The notes beneath the pieces are model-generated. The model was not told the DNA's origin, did no database searches, and was given only the letters and a program-made list of their open reading frames with translations. Made by a program: the position numbers and the translations under genes. A stretch of DNA of 64,000 nt, taken from contig NZ_CP136624.1 in assembly GCF_032917945.1 (NCBI RefSeq), positions 6,944,001-7,008,000 on the forward strand. The letters are read 5' to 3'. This stretch comes from Bradyrhizobium sp. sBnM-33 (GTDB lineage Bacteria; Pseudomonadota; Alphaproteobacteria; Rhizobiales; Xanthobacteraceae). Below are positions 1 through 9,883 of this stretch, one piece after another. The stretch's first letter is position 1, and the number at the start of each line of letters is the position of its first letter.

Positions 1-734
1 AACGGATCGGCGCGAATCTTCCGAATTTCGTCCGGATGACGATATGAGCGCAGCGCAGGCAGAGGAGGAAGAAAATTGGCCAATCGGGTAAGACGCGAAT
101 CTTCGAGGTAAAAACGTGCCCGCACACCGGGCGCTGAAGCCGCCGCCCGAAGGGCTTGGCTGCGCTTGACGTGATGGCGCGAGAATCCGCCGATGAAGAT
201 GAGATCGAGTTCATCACTTCGAGCTGCGGCATAGGCATCCATCACCGGATCGTGCGCCGGGAAAAAATACGCTACTCGACAGCCCTTTTTTCGCCAACGC
301 TCGAGAATTGAAGGAAAGTTGCATACGATCAGGTCGTATTTCGTCAGGTCTGCGTTTCCGGACGGCGCAGCGCGCCAGCCAACCGATTTCTTCACGCAAC
401 CCGGCAATTTCGCGACAAACTCGCTGCCGTAACGGATCGGGTCAAGATTGTAGAACACTTCAGTGCGATGTTGCTCGATCTGCGCGAGCAGAATTTGCTC
501 CAGATCTTCTGTCTGCAGACCGTTCTCTTTCGCCCAGAGCAGTTGCAGGTCCTTGTCGTCTCCGTTGGCATAAAATGCATTCGGGCCGTTGGTCAGTACG
601 GGCAGAAGGATATGGGACGCCGTAAATCTGGTATCCAAAAACTGCGCTCGTCCGGCGGCGAAACTTTGATACGGCAAGCGGCGACGATGGGCCTGGAATC
701 CGCGGGACAAGCCGTTGTTCTGGAAAACACGCAT
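1..734 (-). CDS. Probable glycosyltransferase, partial (runs off the left edge)
   Basis: An open frame starts at ATG 734 and stays open to the window edge, giving about 244 N-terminal residues; the C-terminal part is outside. The start lies 5 nt after the stop of the acetyltransferase gene, so it is the distal gene of the same operon. The text resembles the N-terminal half of a GT-B glycosyltransferase of the CgeB/family 1 type: a segment like FYNLDPIRYGSEF, then DLIVCNFPSILERW and YFFPAHDP at strand/loop positions, then DLIFIGGFSRHH, where related proteins begin their second domain. The sugar donor cannot be read from this part. A glycosyltransferase fits the locus; the family assignment is by resemblance only. 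Confidence 0.6.
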   Translation of the reverse strand, partial: MRVFQNNGLSRGFQAHRRRLPYQSFAAGRAQFLDTRFTASHILLPVLTNGPNAFYANGDDKDLQLLWAKENGLQTEDLEQILLAQIEQHRTEVFYNLDPIRYGSEFVAKLPGCVKKSVGWRAAPSGNADLTKYDLIVCNFPSILERWRKKGCRVAYFFPAHDPVMDAYAAARSDELDLIFIGGFSRHHVKRSQALRAAASAPGVRARFYLEDSRLTRLANFLPPLPALRSYRHPDEIRKIRADP

Positions 735-739
735 GACAC

Positions 740-1330
740 TCAACCTTCGATACTTGCATCTGGCGGGGCGCTTAATGTCCGGATCACTCTGGCCGGATTC
801 CCGGCAGCCAACGTGTACGGCGGAACATCCCTGGTGACGACTGAACAGGCTCCGATTGCGGCACCCTCTCCAATCGTGACTCCCTTCAGCACACTCACGT
901 TGAATCCGATCCAAGCCCTATTGCTCACCACCACTGGCGCGTGCGCGATCTTCTTCCAATCTTTCCGGCCGGCACTCCATTCGCGAACGTCGTTCCGGCG
1001 GTCTATCCAATCGACGCTGTGGGAATCGTGGTCCACAATCGTAATCCCCCACGACATGATGACATCGTCGCCGATGGAGAGGCTTCGATAGCAGACCAGA
1101 TGACTTCGTCCGATAAATGTGCGGCTTCCGATCTGAATTTTGCCTCCCGTTTCCTCGAAACTGATATCAGCGTGGACGATCGAATCTTCTCCTACCGACA
1201 AAACGTTGCCTGCCGCCCGCCTGATGCGGCGCCATGCGATCGTCGACCCACGTCCGATACTTACTGCCCCGGAAAAGCGGCTTTTCCAGCCAAGGATGGC
1301 GTCGATTAGGCCTATCAGGATGCGCCGCAT
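740..1330 (-). CDS. Left-handed beta-helix (hexapeptide) O-acetyltransferase
   Basis: A 196-residue protein of the LbH acyltransferase family, which moves acetyl from acetyl-CoA to a sugar hydroxyl or amine. Hexapeptide-type repeats run from about residue 45 to 180 (IQIGSRTFIG, LSIGDDVIMSWG, VLKGVTIGEGAAIGACSVVT), and the C-terminal signature DVPPYTLAAGNPARVIR is the classic end of sugar acetyltransferases. The ITIVDHDSHS segment supplies the usual catalytic His in the extended loop. It lies 1 nt after asnB and 5 nt before the next glycosyltransferase, so it is translationally linked to both. The likely role is O-acetylation of a glycan residue; the acceptor is unknown. Confidence 0.8.
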   Translation of the reverse strand: MRRILIGLIDAILGWKSRFSGAVSIGRGSTIAWRRIRRAAGNVLSVGEDSIVHADISFEETGGKIQIGSRTFIGRSHLVCYRSLSIGDDVIMSWGITIVDHDSHSVDWIDRRNDVREWSAGRKDWKKIAHAPVVVSNRAWIGFNVSVLKGVTIGEGAAIGACSVVTRDVPPYTLAAGNPARVIRTLSAPPDASIEG

Positions 1331-1331
1331 G

Positions 1332-3167
1332 CTAAGACCTCGCCAGCATCCACTTCATGTTCAGATACGGCCAGATGCGGCCGACCGATTCCCAATCCCA
1401 CTGTTTCGAGGAGCTCAGATGGCCAACGGTCTGGCGCAAGCGTTCCTCATCCACCAGCTCGGCAAACGCCGGCACCTTCTGGCCGAGCAAACCTGCGGTC
1501 CAGCCGGCCAGAGGTCCGTTCAACCATTCAGGCATCGGCGAATTGAATCCGACCTTTCGGCGTCTCATTCGGATGGATTCCGGCATCAGGTTAACCATCG
1601 CCTTTCGTGCAATGACCTTGGTATAGCCATTCGATGACTTGCTGGATTCCGGCAATGCCATCGCATAGGTGACCAGACGCCAGTCCATGAACGGCATGCG
1701 GACCTCAATGCCGTGAGCCATTGACAGGCGGTCGAAGTTTCGCAGGATGGTCGGCAGCACGGTGCAGTGAAACATCCGGTAGAGCCGTCGGTTCAATGCA
1801 CCCCAGTCGCGCGGCAGCACGTCGTCTTCTCCGACCAGCGGGAGCTCCGCCGGCACGTCGCGCAGACCACCACGCAGGAAATAGTTTCCCTGGCGCCGGA
1901 TCATCAGCGCCCGCAACAGATCGGTGCCTCGCCGCGCCGGTGCCGAACTGGAAGCAAATCCAGCGAGCAGGTTTCGCATCCAGAACGCCCCCGAGCGCCC
2001 CTCCTGAAGATAGGCCCCCATCAATTCGTCCGCGCCATGGCCGTCCAGCGACACTGTCACGTTGTGACGTCTGAGTTCTCGATAGATCAACCAGGCCGCG
2101 CTTGGAAGTCCGATATAGACGTCATCATTGTCGTCGAGGATCTGGTCGAGTTCGGTTAGTGCGTCGGCCCGCCCAATCTCAAGGAAGGTCGGCACGACCT
2201 CCGCCCACGCCGCCGCCTCCTCCGCCATCGGCCGCTCGTCATTCGAGGCGCCGGGAAACGTCGCCACAAAAGCGTGGCGCCACGAGGTGCTGTCCCGCGG
2301 ACCCATGCCGGCCTTTTCGTGCGCGGCCATGGTGCTGATCACAGCCGACGAATCGAACCCTCCCGACAGACAGGTCCCGATCGGCACGTCGCTGCGCATC
2401 CGAAGCGCGACCGCGTCCTGGAACAGTTCGCGAAAGCGTTCCACCCGTTCGGCTTCGGTGCTCGGGACCACCGGCAGGTGATCCACCGTCCGCCACCAAC
2501 GCCGGACCTCCAATTTGCCCTGGCGCAGCCACATGCAATGTCCGCCCTGAAGGCGGCGCACCTCCTGGCAAAGGGTCCGCTCGCTTCCTTCGACTCCGAA
2601 GGCATCAAGCATAAGCCGTCGCGCCACTTCGATATCAAGCGACACGTTGATCAGGCCGCTTCGCACCAATGCGCGCTGCTCGGATGCAAAGACAAAGCGT
2701 TCCGATGTCAGCGCATACAACAGCGGCTTGATGCCGAAGCGGTCGCGCGCCAGAAACAGTTCTTCGGTTTTGGTGTCGAAGATCGCCAGCGCCCACATTC
2801 CGTTGAAGCGCGTCAGCATGCCTTCCCGCCACGCTTGCCATGCGGCCAGAATGACCTCCGTGTCCGACTGGCTGCGGAAGATTGCCCCCTGCGCCTCGAG
2901 CTCGCGCCGAAGCTCAAGGAAATTGTAGATCTCGCCGTTGAACACGATCACATGACGGCCGTCGCCGGAGACCATCGGCTGAAAGCCTCCCTCGCCAGGA
3001 TCGATAATGGCGAGCCTGCGGTGGCCGAACGCCAAATTGCGGTTCGCGCTGTACCAGCAGCCCTCTCCAAAGGGTCCGCGATGCGCGAGGAGATTCGTCA
3101 GTCGCGAGATTTCCGCCGGTTCGACCGCGTCGCCGCGGAGGTTCACGATGCCGGCAATTCCGCACAT
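1332..3167 (-). CDS. asnB: AsnB-type glutamine-dependent amidotransferase (copy 1 of 3)
   Basis: A 611-residue class II glutamine amidotransferase with the asparagine-synthetase fold. The start is fixed by MCGIAGIVN: Cys2 becomes the N-terminal nucleophile. The glutaminase domain (about 1-190) shows LAHRGPFGEG, NGEIYNF and SQSDTEVILAAW; the synthetase domain shows the PP-loop SGGFDSSAV and the later LDGHGADELMGAY. In a polysaccharide locus such enzymes are more likely to amidate uronic acids to uronamides (WbpS or Bordetella Wbm type) than to make asparagine. The stop lies 1 nt before the acetyltransferase, and the upstream flippase ends 3 nt before its ATG. The sugar-amidating role is inferred from context. 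Confidence 0.85.
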   Translation of the reverse strand: MCGIAGIVNLRGDAVEPAEISRLTNLLAHRGPFGEGCWYSANRNLAFGHRRLAIIDPGEGGFQPMVSGDGRHVIVFNGEIYNFLELRRELEAQGAIFRSQSDTEVILAAWQAWREGMLTRFNGMWALAIFDTKTEELFLARDRFGIKPLLYALTSERFVFASEQRALVRSGLINVSLDIEVARRLMLDAFGVEGSERTLCQEVRRLQGGHCMWLRQGKLEVRRWWRTVDHLPVVPSTEAERVERFRELFQDAVALRMRSDVPIGTCLSGGFDSSAVISTMAAHEKAGMGPRDSTSWRHAFVATFPGASNDERPMAEEAAAWAEVVPTFLEIGRADALTELDQILDDNDDVYIGLPSAAWLIYRELRRHNVTVSLDGHGADELMGAYLQEGRSGAFWMRNLLAGFASSSAPARRGTDLLRALMIRRQGNYFLRGGLRDVPAELPLVGEDDVLPRDWGALNRRLYRMFHCTVLPTILRNFDRLSMAHGIEVRMPFMDWRLVTYAMALPESSKSSNGYTKVIARKAMVNLMPESIRMRRRKVGFNSPMPEWLNGPLAGWTAGLLGQKVPAFAELVDEERLRQTVGHLSSSKQWDWESVGRIWPYLNMKWMLARS

Positions 3168-3170
3168 TCG

Positions 3171-4733
3171 TCAGATCGCCTTGAGGGACAGGAAGCGGCT
3201 GGCGATGACGCGGAGATCCCGCCAGCAGGCCGCGCCGTAGGGACCGGCCCGTGAGATAGCGACCGCGACGACGAAGATGATACCAGCCGCCAGAAGATAA
3301 CAGCTCCCCACGTACCACCAGCCAATTGCCTGGTCGAGTTGCGCATTACGGAAGCCATATCGCAACGCCAGCGCGGTTGCGATGCCGACGCCAATCGGCG
3401 TCAACACGAAGTGGGTCAGACGCAACCGCATACCGGCGAGGCCGAAATGCCGGCGCAGCAAGATCACGACGGTGACCATTTGAGCGATCATGCCAATGCA
3501 GGCGCTCCAGCCCGCCGCCTGCCATCCGAAATACGGCAAAGCGATCGCACTGGCCGCTACCGTGAACACGCCCGTGAGCAATGAGATCACGGCATTCGAA
3601 CTCGATCGCCCTTGCGCCAGAAGATAGAAAGCAAAGACATTCGAACTAGACCCAAGGGTGCCGGCGATCGACAGTATCACCAGCACACGCTGGGCCTCGG
3701 CAGCCACTTCGGCGCCGGTCCACAGATGAAGCAACGGGCCGGCGACGGGAATAAGGCCGCCAAGCGCACTCGCGGCGAGCACACTGAGTATCCAGGACGA
3801 GCGGAACAGGAGATCGGCCTTGCGATCGTCAGTCTCCTTCTGTAGAGCGCTGAAGAACGGGAAGAGAATTTCGCCGACCTTCAGGACGCCGATATACACC
3901 GCCTCCTCCAGCCGCTGCGCAATCGTATAAAAGCCGACGAATTGCGGCTGCAGCAAAGCTCCGAGCAAGTAACGATCCGCCTGTGCGGCAATGAGCGCGC
4001 CACTCTGTGCGGCCAGTTGCCAGCCACCCAGCTTGACGAGGTTGCCGAGCGACCCGCGATCGATCGTCGGACGCGCGAGCCACTCGCCTACGACACGTCG
4101 GGACCATCCAAAGGCCAGAACAAGGCTCGTTGCAAAACCCAACGCCTGACAGCCGAGAAACGTCGAGACTTGAGGCCAGCGCGGAATCAACAACAGCATG
4201 GAGCTTGTTGCGACCGCGGTACTGATGATGCTGATCGAAGCAACCCTTCGATAGTCCTGGCGCGCCGTGAACAAGGCCAGGAAGACAGCGGACAGGCACT
4301 GGCAAAACCATCCGGCACTGGCCAGAACAAATGCGAGTCCCAGATCATCCGCGGACGACCCGCTCAGGTGAAATCCAAGCCGCGCAAGCGGTGCCCCGGC
4401 CAAAGCAAGCAGCATCGCGATCACGCCGCCGGCTGCCAATGCCAGCATTGCCGCCGTGGCGAACATTCGTCGCGCATCGTGGCGCTCCGACGGCTCCAGC
4501 CGCAGGGCCAGTTCCCGGGTCGTCGATAATGCAAGAGCGTTGCTGAATGCCAGCGCGGGCGCAACGCATGCCGTAACGAGCCCAGCGACGCCGAACGCAG
4601 CGACACCGAGGCGAAACACCACGAACGGCAGGACAAGGAGGTTGAGCGCCACGGCGACCGCAAAGGCGATCGCGTTCCAGGCAGAATTACCCAGCAAATC
4701 GGTCGGATTTTTTCTTGATGCTATACTAGCCAT
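3171..4733 (-). CDS. Wzx-like polysaccharide flippase / MOP-family transporter
   Basis: About 520 residues with 12 or more hydrophobic segments and the polysaccharide-synthesis (RfbX/MVF) architecture; this family flips lipid-linked oligosaccharide units across the inner membrane. The N-terminus LLGNSAWNAIAFAVAVALNLL is the usual first helix. ATG 4733 was chosen because it overlaps the stop (TAG 4728-4726) of the broken flippase upstream, a coupled arrangement; ATG 4748 would add five residues. It lies between a broken flippase and asnB. A Wzx route together with the Wzm/Wzt exporter in the same locus is unusual and may mean two glycans. Substrate unknown. Confidence 0.8.
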   Translation of the reverse strand: MASIASRKNPTDLLGNSAWNAIAFAVAVALNLLVLPFVVFRLGVAAFGVAGLVTACVAPALAFSNALALSTTRELALRLEPSERHDARRMFATAAMLALAAGGVIAMLLALAGAPLARLGFHLSGSSADDLGLAFVLASAGWFCQCLSAVFLALFTARQDYRRVASISIISTAVATSSMLLLIPRWPQVSTFLGCQALGFATSLVLAFGWSRRVVGEWLARPTIDRGSLGNLVKLGGWQLAAQSGALIAAQADRYLLGALLQPQFVGFYTIAQRLEEAVYIGVLKVGEILFPFFSALQKETDDRKADLLFRSSWILSVLAASALGGLIPVAGPLLHLWTGAEVAAEAQRVLVILSIAGTLGSSSNVFAFYLLAQGRSSSNAVISLLTGVFTVAASAIALPYFGWQAAGWSACIGMIAQMVTVVILLRRHFGLAGMRLRLTHFVLTPIGVGIATALALRYGFRNAQLDQAIGWWYVGSCYLLAAGIIFVVAVAISRAGPYGAACWRDLRVIASRFLSLKAI

Positions 4734-5118
4734 CAGGCCATCGCACATTCGCGTGAGTAACAGCCAGCATGAGCACGGCAGGGATGGCGCCAAGCACAGG
4801 TGGTAGCGCTGCCGAAGAGCCGCGCTGTCCGGCCGTCGCCATCAACGCCCGACTTGAAGCTGAGAAATCCGGTTGATCGAGCGAGCGAAACTGAAGACCG
4901 CCATCGGCGATCAGCACGAGACTGCCGACGGCATAGATCATGAAATAGGCAGCCAGAACCCCGCCGGTCCAGAAATGCAGAAAGACCGGGACCAGCGCGA
5001 CCTGCTGGACTAATCCCAGCACCAGCTGAACGGAATTCGCCGACCATCCTGCGAGAAGTCTGCGTGCGCGGCCGGCCGCCGATCCGCTCATCGGAACTTC
5101 TTGCAAGCTCCCGTACAT
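4726..5118 (-). pseudogene. Broken, truncated second flippase (N-terminal fragment)
   Basis: From ATG 5118 (or ATG 5091) the frame encodes a hydrophobic flippase-like N-terminus, with LVLGLVQQVALVPVFLHFW and then YFMIYAVGSLVLIADGGLQFR. After LQFR, near 4900, the flippase-like reading moves to another frame, where FLSFKSGVDGDGRTARLFG continues it; the first frame runs on as noise to a stop at 4726. Only the first two or three helices remain of a protein normally about 450 residues long. It abuts the intact flippase, so this is either a decayed paralogue or the residue of a replaced transporter. Confidence 0.6.
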
Positions 5119-5331
5119 GTCATATTCATTTTCGTTCGGCGCACTGTGAGTTCCAGGAGAGTGCAACGCATGCGCTGGCGCACGCCGGCGCGCACCAACG
5201 GTTAGAGCCTTCACTCGATCGCTCAAATGCCGCGTCAACGCAGCATGATGCATTGATATCGGCACGGCCGCTGGCTGGGTGGAGCTATACGGTTTCGACC
5301 AGCACAATCAGCCGGCCCGGCAGCACAGCGA

Positions 5332-6636
5332 TCATGCCCGGACAATATTGTCGGCTGGCGCGAGAAACTTGCCCCGGCAGTCAACCAGGAGCAGGGCATG
5401 CGCCCGGATCAACTCATAGTCAAACTTGTCATGGTCTGTCGCGAGCAGCACACAATCAAACTTAGCAATGCTCTCGGCGGTCAGCGGGATGCTCGACAGA
5501 TCGAAATGATGCGCACGCATTCGGGGAAACGCCGGAACATGTGGATCGCTGTAGGCCACTCGTGCGCCGCGATCGCGAAGTTTTTCCATCAAGAACACTG
5601 ATGGCGACTCGCGCACATCGTCAACATTCTTCTTGTAGGCGATCCCCAGAACCAAGATGCTGCTTTCCTTGATGGATCTACTTTTCTCATTAAGCGCCGA
5701 GGCAACTTTTGAAATCACATAGTCGGGCATCGACGAATTGATCTCGCCAGCGAGTTCTATGAAGCGCGTATGCATTCCATATTCCCGCGCCTTCCAGGTG
5801 AGATAGAATGGATCAATGGGAATGCAGTGGCCACCAATTCCGGGACCGGGATAGTAAGGTACGAATCCAAAGGGTTTTGTCGCCGCAGCGCGGATTACTT
5901 CGTGGATATCGATGCCCATCTTGTCGGCAACCATCTTCATCTCGTTGACGAGACCGATGTTCACCGAACGGTGGATGTTCTCCAGCAGCTTCGTGAGCTC
6001 GGCGGCCTGAGTCGAGCTGACCGGCACCACCCTGTCGATGACCTGCCGATAAAGCGCGACACCGGCCTCAAGACATGCCGTCGTGCATCCGCCGCATACC
6101 TTCGGGATCGACCTCGTCGTGAAACTGGCGTTGCCTGGATCCTCCCGCTCCGGCGAAAAAACCAGAAATATGTCCTTTCCGACTTTAAACCCGCACTTTT
6201 CGATGCGCGGCTTCAGCTCCTCCTCGGTCGTGCCGGGATACGTCGTACTTTCAAGCGACAGCACCGTGCCCTCGCGCAGATACGGCAGCAGCGCCTCTGT
6301 GGTGTTCAGGACAAAGCTGAGGTCGGGCTCGCGATACTTGTTGAGCGGAGTCGGAACACAAAGAATAAGCGCATCCACTTCTCTGGCGCGCGAGAACTCC
6401 GTTGTCGGTTCGAAACCTTGCTCGATCGCTTTACCGATACTCGCGGACGAAATATGTTCAATGTAGGAATTGCCTGCGCGAAGCGTATCGACCTTGCTCT
6501 GGTCGATATCGAAACCGACGACCTTATAGCCCACCTCGCAATAGCGAAGCATCAATGGCAAACCAACATAGCCGAGACCGACAATTCCAATTTTAGCGGT
6601 CTTGCGGTTGAGTTTCTCGATTAGCTCGGAGTTCAT
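5332..6636 (-). CDS. wbpA: UDP-N-acetyl-hexosamine 6-dehydrogenase, WbpA type
   Basis: A 434-residue member of the UDP-glucose/UDP-ManNAc dehydrogenase family that oxidises C6 of a UDP-amino sugar with 2 NAD+. An N-terminal Rossmann motif [11 protein letters not shown] (about 17-27) is followed by [14 protein letters not shown] and by the catalytic Cys in [16 protein letters not shown]; the C-terminal domain has [15 protein letters not shown]. The WKAREYG stretch and the overall spacing match WbpA/WlbA-pathway dehydrogenases acting on UDP-GlcNAc better than WecC. It lies near a WbpI-like epimerase, with WbpB- and WbpD-like genes upstream in the locus, so it is probably step 1 of UDP-2,3-diacetamido-uronic acid synthesis. 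A WecC role (UDP-ManNAc) is the alternative. Confidence 0.85.
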   Translation of the reverse strand: MNSELIEKLNRKTAKIGIVGLGYVGLPLMLRYCEVGYKVVGFDIDQSKVDTLRAGNSYIEHISSASIGKAIEQGFEPTTEFSRAREVDALILCVPTPLNKYREPDLSFVLNTTEALLPYLREGTVLSLESTTYPGTTEEELKPRIEKCGFKVGKDIFLVFSPEREDPGNASFTTRSIPKVCGGCTTACLEAGVALYRQVIDRVVPVSSTQAAELTKLLENIHRSVNIGLVNEMKMVADKMGIDIHEVIRAAATKPFGFVPYYPGPGIGGHCIPIDPFYLTWKAREYGMHTRFIELAGEINSSMPDYVISKVASALNEKSRSIKESSILVLGIAYKKNVDDVRESPSVFLMEKLRDRGARVAYSDPHVPAFPRMRAHHFDLSSIPLTAESIAKFDCVLLATDHDKFDYELIRAHALLLVDCRGKFLAPADNIVRA

Positions 6637-6827
6637 GTAGACGTCTCTTGGTTTACGGGTCCCATATCCGCTTCCGCAGACATCGCCTGGTTCTCTAGCG
6701 TGGATGGATGGTTAGCACCCACGAGAAGGTTGCATAGACCGGCAACCCTGGGGCTACAACAACAAAGACGATCGACCATGGCAAGAATTCCAACCAGACA
6801 GATCGGCTTTGCGAGATTGCGTTCGGG

Positions 6828-7877
6828 CTACGCCGCGGGATTCGACGCTAACAACTTAGCGATATCGAACGCCGCACATCCCTGGCCATACTCTCCAATC
6901 TCGCGTCGAGCAACCCGATCGGGTCCTTTCCAGAGACGATTCCATCCATGCGTAACCGTCTCCGTCCATTCGGTCTCGTCTCGCAGAGTAGTGCATGGCA
7001 CGCGATGGAAATAGGCCTCCTTCTGAACCCCGCCGGAGTCGGTGTAGACCTCGACAGCATGGTGCAGCAGTTTTGCCATATCGAGGTAACCGACCGGCTC
7101 GATGATCTTCAGGTGATCCAGGTTCACTCCCGTTCGGGATGCCGCCTGCCGGGTACGCGGATGCAACGGCAGGATCACGGGATGGCTTTGTGCCCGCTCC
7201 TGCAAGAACTGCACGACCGCTCGGAGCTGTCGGGGATCATCGGTATTCTCTGCGCGATGAACCGTCGCAAGGGCGTACTCCCTCGGCCGTAATTTCAGGT
7301 CGGATAGTGCCGTCGAAGCCCTCTCTGCCTTGCTTATTGCGAACAATGTCGCGTCGTACATCACGTCACCAACGTGATGCACGCCCTGGGTAACCCCCTC
7401 AGCAGCCAGGTTCGCAACCGCCGTCGCCGTAGGACAGAAATGTAGCGTGGAAAGGTGGTCGGTGACGACGCGATTGATTTCCTCCGGCATGCGCCGATTG
7501 AACGAGCGAAGCCCGGCCTCAATGTGCGCGACCGGAATGTGCAACTTGGATGCAGCCAGTGATCCGGCCAGCGTGGAGTTTGTGTCGCCATAGACCACGA
7601 CCCAATCCGGCCTCTCGGCAACCAGAATTGGCTCGATCGCCATCAGCATCCGTCCGGTCATGTCACCGTGGCCACCTCCGTTGACGGCGAGACGATGCTG
7701 TGGTTTTCGAATATCCAGTTCTTCAAAGAAGATATCGGACATATTGGGGTCGAAGTGCTGACCGGTGTGGATCATCACTTCCGAAAGTCCGTCGGTCTCG
7801 CGAATGGCACGGCTGACGGCCGCAGCTTTGATAAACTGCGGGCGCGCGCCGACGATGGTGAGAATCTTTAGCGGCAT
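6828..7877 (-). CDS. wbpI: Non-hydrolysing UDP-sugar 2-epimerase, WbpI/WecB type
   Basis: A 349-residue GT-B-fold epimerase that inverts C2 of a UDP-N-acetyl sugar through a 2-acetamidoglucal intermediate. The N-terminus IVGARPQFIKAAAVS, GQHFDPNMSDIFFEEL, YGDTNSTLAGSLAASKL and HIEAGLRSFNRRMPEE are all present, and TVHRAEN and TDSGGVQKEAY cover the active-site region. The FDxNMSxIFFEEL wording is characteristic of WbpI/WlbD (UDP-GlcNAc3NAcA to UDP-ManNAc3NAcA) rather than of housekeeping WecB. ATG 7877 overlaps the stop of the upstream epimerase. A 190-nt gap separates it from wbpA. Confidence 0.85.
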   Translation of the reverse strand: MPLKILTIVGARPQFIKAAAVSRAIRETDGLSEVMIHTGQHFDPNMSDIFFEELDIRKPQHRLAVNGGGHGDMTGRMLMAIEPILVAERPDWVVVYGDTNSTLAGSLAASKLHIPVAHIEAGLRSFNRRMPEEINRVVTDHLSTLHFCPTATAVANLAAEGVTQGVHHVGDVMYDATLFAISKAERASTALSDLKLRPREYALATVHRAENTDDPRQLRAVVQFLQERAQSHPVILPLHPRTRQAASRTGVNLDHLKIIEPVGYLDMAKLLHHAVEVYTDSGGVQKEAYFHRVPCTTLRDETEWTETVTHGWNRLWKGPDRVARREIGEYGQGCAAFDIAKLLASNPAA

Positions 7878-8935
7878 CAGGAATATTTGCCGACCTCGGG
7901 CACATGCGCGAGATGATTTCGTATGCAGCTCAGGATTCGCTCACGGTTCTTGCGCGTCCAGTCGACGGTCCTCGTGAGCCCGTCCTCATGCGCAACGGTC
8001 GCGACGAAGCCGAGCTTCTCCCGAGCCTTGGCAGGATCACCAAAGCGCTGTCCCGATCTGTCCCAGTCGCGCGCCGGCGTCAACGCGATCGGCGTCTTGT
8101 TGCCGGTAATCGCGTTCACCCGATTCGCAAGCTCAAGAATGGTGGTCTCGGCGCCGGAGGCGAGATTGTAGATTTCTCCCGGCTCGCCCGACAACGCACA
8201 TGCTATCAGCCCTCTCGCCATATCTTCCACGTAAATGAAATCGCGGGACGCAACTCCGCCATTCTCGACAGGCAAGGCCTCGCCGTGCAACGCCTTCCAG
8301 ATGAAGGTTGGACTTACGTTTCGCCAGACGGTGTGCACCGTTCCCCGCCACTGGCCAGCCCCCAGAATCTCGCCGGGTCCGTAGACGTTTTGAAAGCGGG
8401 CTTTTACAAACGGCAGTTTATATCTGGACCAATAGTAGTTCCCGTACATCTCGCCGATCAATTTGGAGATTGAATACGGACTGTCGTGAAACAGAGAAAC
8501 CGGCGCATCCTCTTTCGTTGCGCTAGCCCCTCCAAACGTCTTTTCCGCCACCGCGCAACCAGCCGCAGCATACACCACCTTCTGCAACGACTTCATATCC
8601 TTGAGCTTCTCAAAAAGCTTCAGCGTCGTGAGGGTATTATTCTCGTGATCGGCGAGCGGATTCGCGATCGACGACTGATTCCCGTGATAACAGGCGAGAT
8701 GAAAGACATAGTCGAGGTCCTGCGGCAACGCGGCGAGCACCGCATCATCGGTAATGGATCGCGAAATGAATTTGACTCGCGGATCGTCCGGAACATTCGA
8801 GGAGTCCGCCGACAAAAGATTGTCGACGATCACAATCCGCGTCGGGGCCTGTTCCAGCAGCATTCGGACAAGGTTGGAGCCGACGAAGCCGGCTCCGCCA
8901 ACGACGAGAATGGTCGCTCCGTCAAAAGACTTCAT
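7877..8935 (-). CDS. NAD-dependent sugar epimerase/dehydratase (SDR), member 1 of 3
   Basis: A 352-residue extended short-chain dehydrogenase. The N-terminal NAD motif is GGAGFVGSN (about 13-21), the active site is AAAGCAV with YSISK (Tyr and Lys of YxxxK), and the substrate region has FQNVYGPGE. It resembles UDP-glucose 4-epimerase/WbmF-like proteins that act on UDP-uronic or UDP-diacetamido sugars. It is overlapped by the wbpI-like gene and lies 2 nt after the next SDR, so the block is tightly coupled. Likely role: C4 epimerisation or a similar change on the nucleotide sugar; the exact substrate cannot be assigned. Confidence 0.8.
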   Translation of the reverse strand: MKSFDGATILVVGGAGFVGSNLVRMLLEQAPTRIVIVDNLLSADSSNVPDDPRVKFISRSITDDAVLAALPQDLDYVFHLACYHGNQSSIANPLADHENNTLTTLKLFEKLKDMKSLQKVVYAAAGCAVAEKTFGGASATKEDAPVSLFHDSPYSISKLIGEMYGNYYWSRYKLPFVKARFQNVYGPGEILGAGQWRGTVHTVWRNVSPTFIWKALHGEALPVENGGVASRDFIYVEDMARGLIACALSGEPGEIYNLASGAETTILELANRVNAITGNKTPIALTPARDWDRSGQRFGDPAKAREKLGFVATVAHEDGLTRTVDWTRKNRERILSCIRNHLAHVPEVGKYS

Positions 8936-8937
8936 GA

Positions 8938-9870
8938 TCAGCTCTTTGGTTCGGCTAGATGGCTGTAAACGTCGCTCACGCCATGCGCGTCATACCACGC
9001 GAGAAGCCGCCGGATCGTCTCCTCAAACGGCACTTTCGCCCGCCAGCCCAGCAAGGCATGTGTTCGGCTCGGGTCCGGAACGACCGATGGCACATCGTCA
9101 TCGCCCACGGGCACTACTTTGACGCCGGGATCGACGGCCATGCCCAGATGTGACCGCACCAGATCGTATATTTCCTTGATCGAATGCCCTACCCCGCTGG
9201 ACACGTTAAAGACACCATCCGGCGCATCGGCAGTCATTGCGATATCGACAGCGGCAAGAAAGTCGGACATGTCCAGAAAATCACGCTGCGCGTCACTGCA
9301 AAAGCATGCCTGGCCGGCCTTAAGGCGCTTGTAGAAGGTCGGGATCGGACCTATCGCCAGACGAGGGCCGGTCACATTGGCAAGCCGGAGGGAGACGAAG
9401 GGCAGACCGCTCATCGCCAAATATTGTTCGCCCGCGACTTTGGAAATTCCGTAGCTTGTGAACGGCCGCAGCGGATGCTCGACGGGGATAGGCGTGCTCT
9501 CTGGTCGTCCATAACACAAGACAGTCTGAAAGTTCAGGATGCGGGTAACAGCCGCGTGGCGCGCTGCTTCGATGACGTTTGCGGTTCCCTCGACATTTGT
9601 CGAAATGTCTTCCCACCAGTTGGCGGGGTCTTTGTAGGAGGCCGCCGAATGGACAACGTGAGTTGGCTTAAACTCGGCAAATGTCCTCAGCACCAGATCG
9701 CGATCGGCGATTGAGCCTTCGACAAGGGTCAGACGGGGAAGAGCCGGCACGACCTCGCGCTTACCGGTCGCGAAGTTGTCAATGACGAGGATCTCGTGGC
9801 CTTGCGGCAACCAGTGCTCAAGAAGATTCGAGCCGAGGCAACCCGCGCCACCAGTAATGATAATGCGCAT
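8938..9870 (-). CDS. NAD-dependent sugar epimerase/dehydratase (SDR), member 2 of 3
   Basis: A 310-residue extended SDR with the NAD motif GGAGCLGSN (7-15), DNFATG, HSAASYKDP, the active-site stretch TVLCYG and YGISK (YxxxK), then RLANVTGPR. It is clearly paralogous to the next gene, sharing AASYKDP, LCYG and RLANV-GPR. The pair resembles Bordetella WbmG/WbmH, which as I recall act on UDP-2,3-diacetamido-uronic acids in O-antigen synthesis; that is recognition by resemblance. Spacing to neighbours is 2 nt and 13 nt. Confidence 0.8.
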   Translation of the reverse strand: MRIIITGGAGCLGSNLLEHWLPQGHEILVIDNFATGKREVVPALPRLTLVEGSIADRDLVLRTFAEFKPTHVVHSAASYKDPANWWEDISTNVEGTANVIEAARHAAVTRILNFQTVLCYGRPESTPIPVEHPLRPFTSYGISKVAGEQYLAMSGLPFVSLRLANVTGPRLAIGPIPTFYKRLKAGQACFCSDAQRDFLDMSDFLAAVDIAMTADAPDGVFNVSSGVGHSIKEIYDLVRSHLGMAVDPGVKVVPVGDDDVPSVVPDPSRTHALLGWRAKVPFEETIRRLLAWYDAHGVSDVYSHLAEPKS

Positions 9871-9883
9871 CGACGTGCCCTGA

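Noticed and set aside
2274..3254. Long open frame (326 codons) on the plus strand
   Set aside because: It is antisense to asnB copy 1, which has all family motifs; long antisense frames are expected in GC-rich coding DNA.
5770..6624. Open frame of 284 codons on the plus strand
   Set aside because: Antisense to the wbpA-like gene; no family resemblance and no ribosome-binding site.
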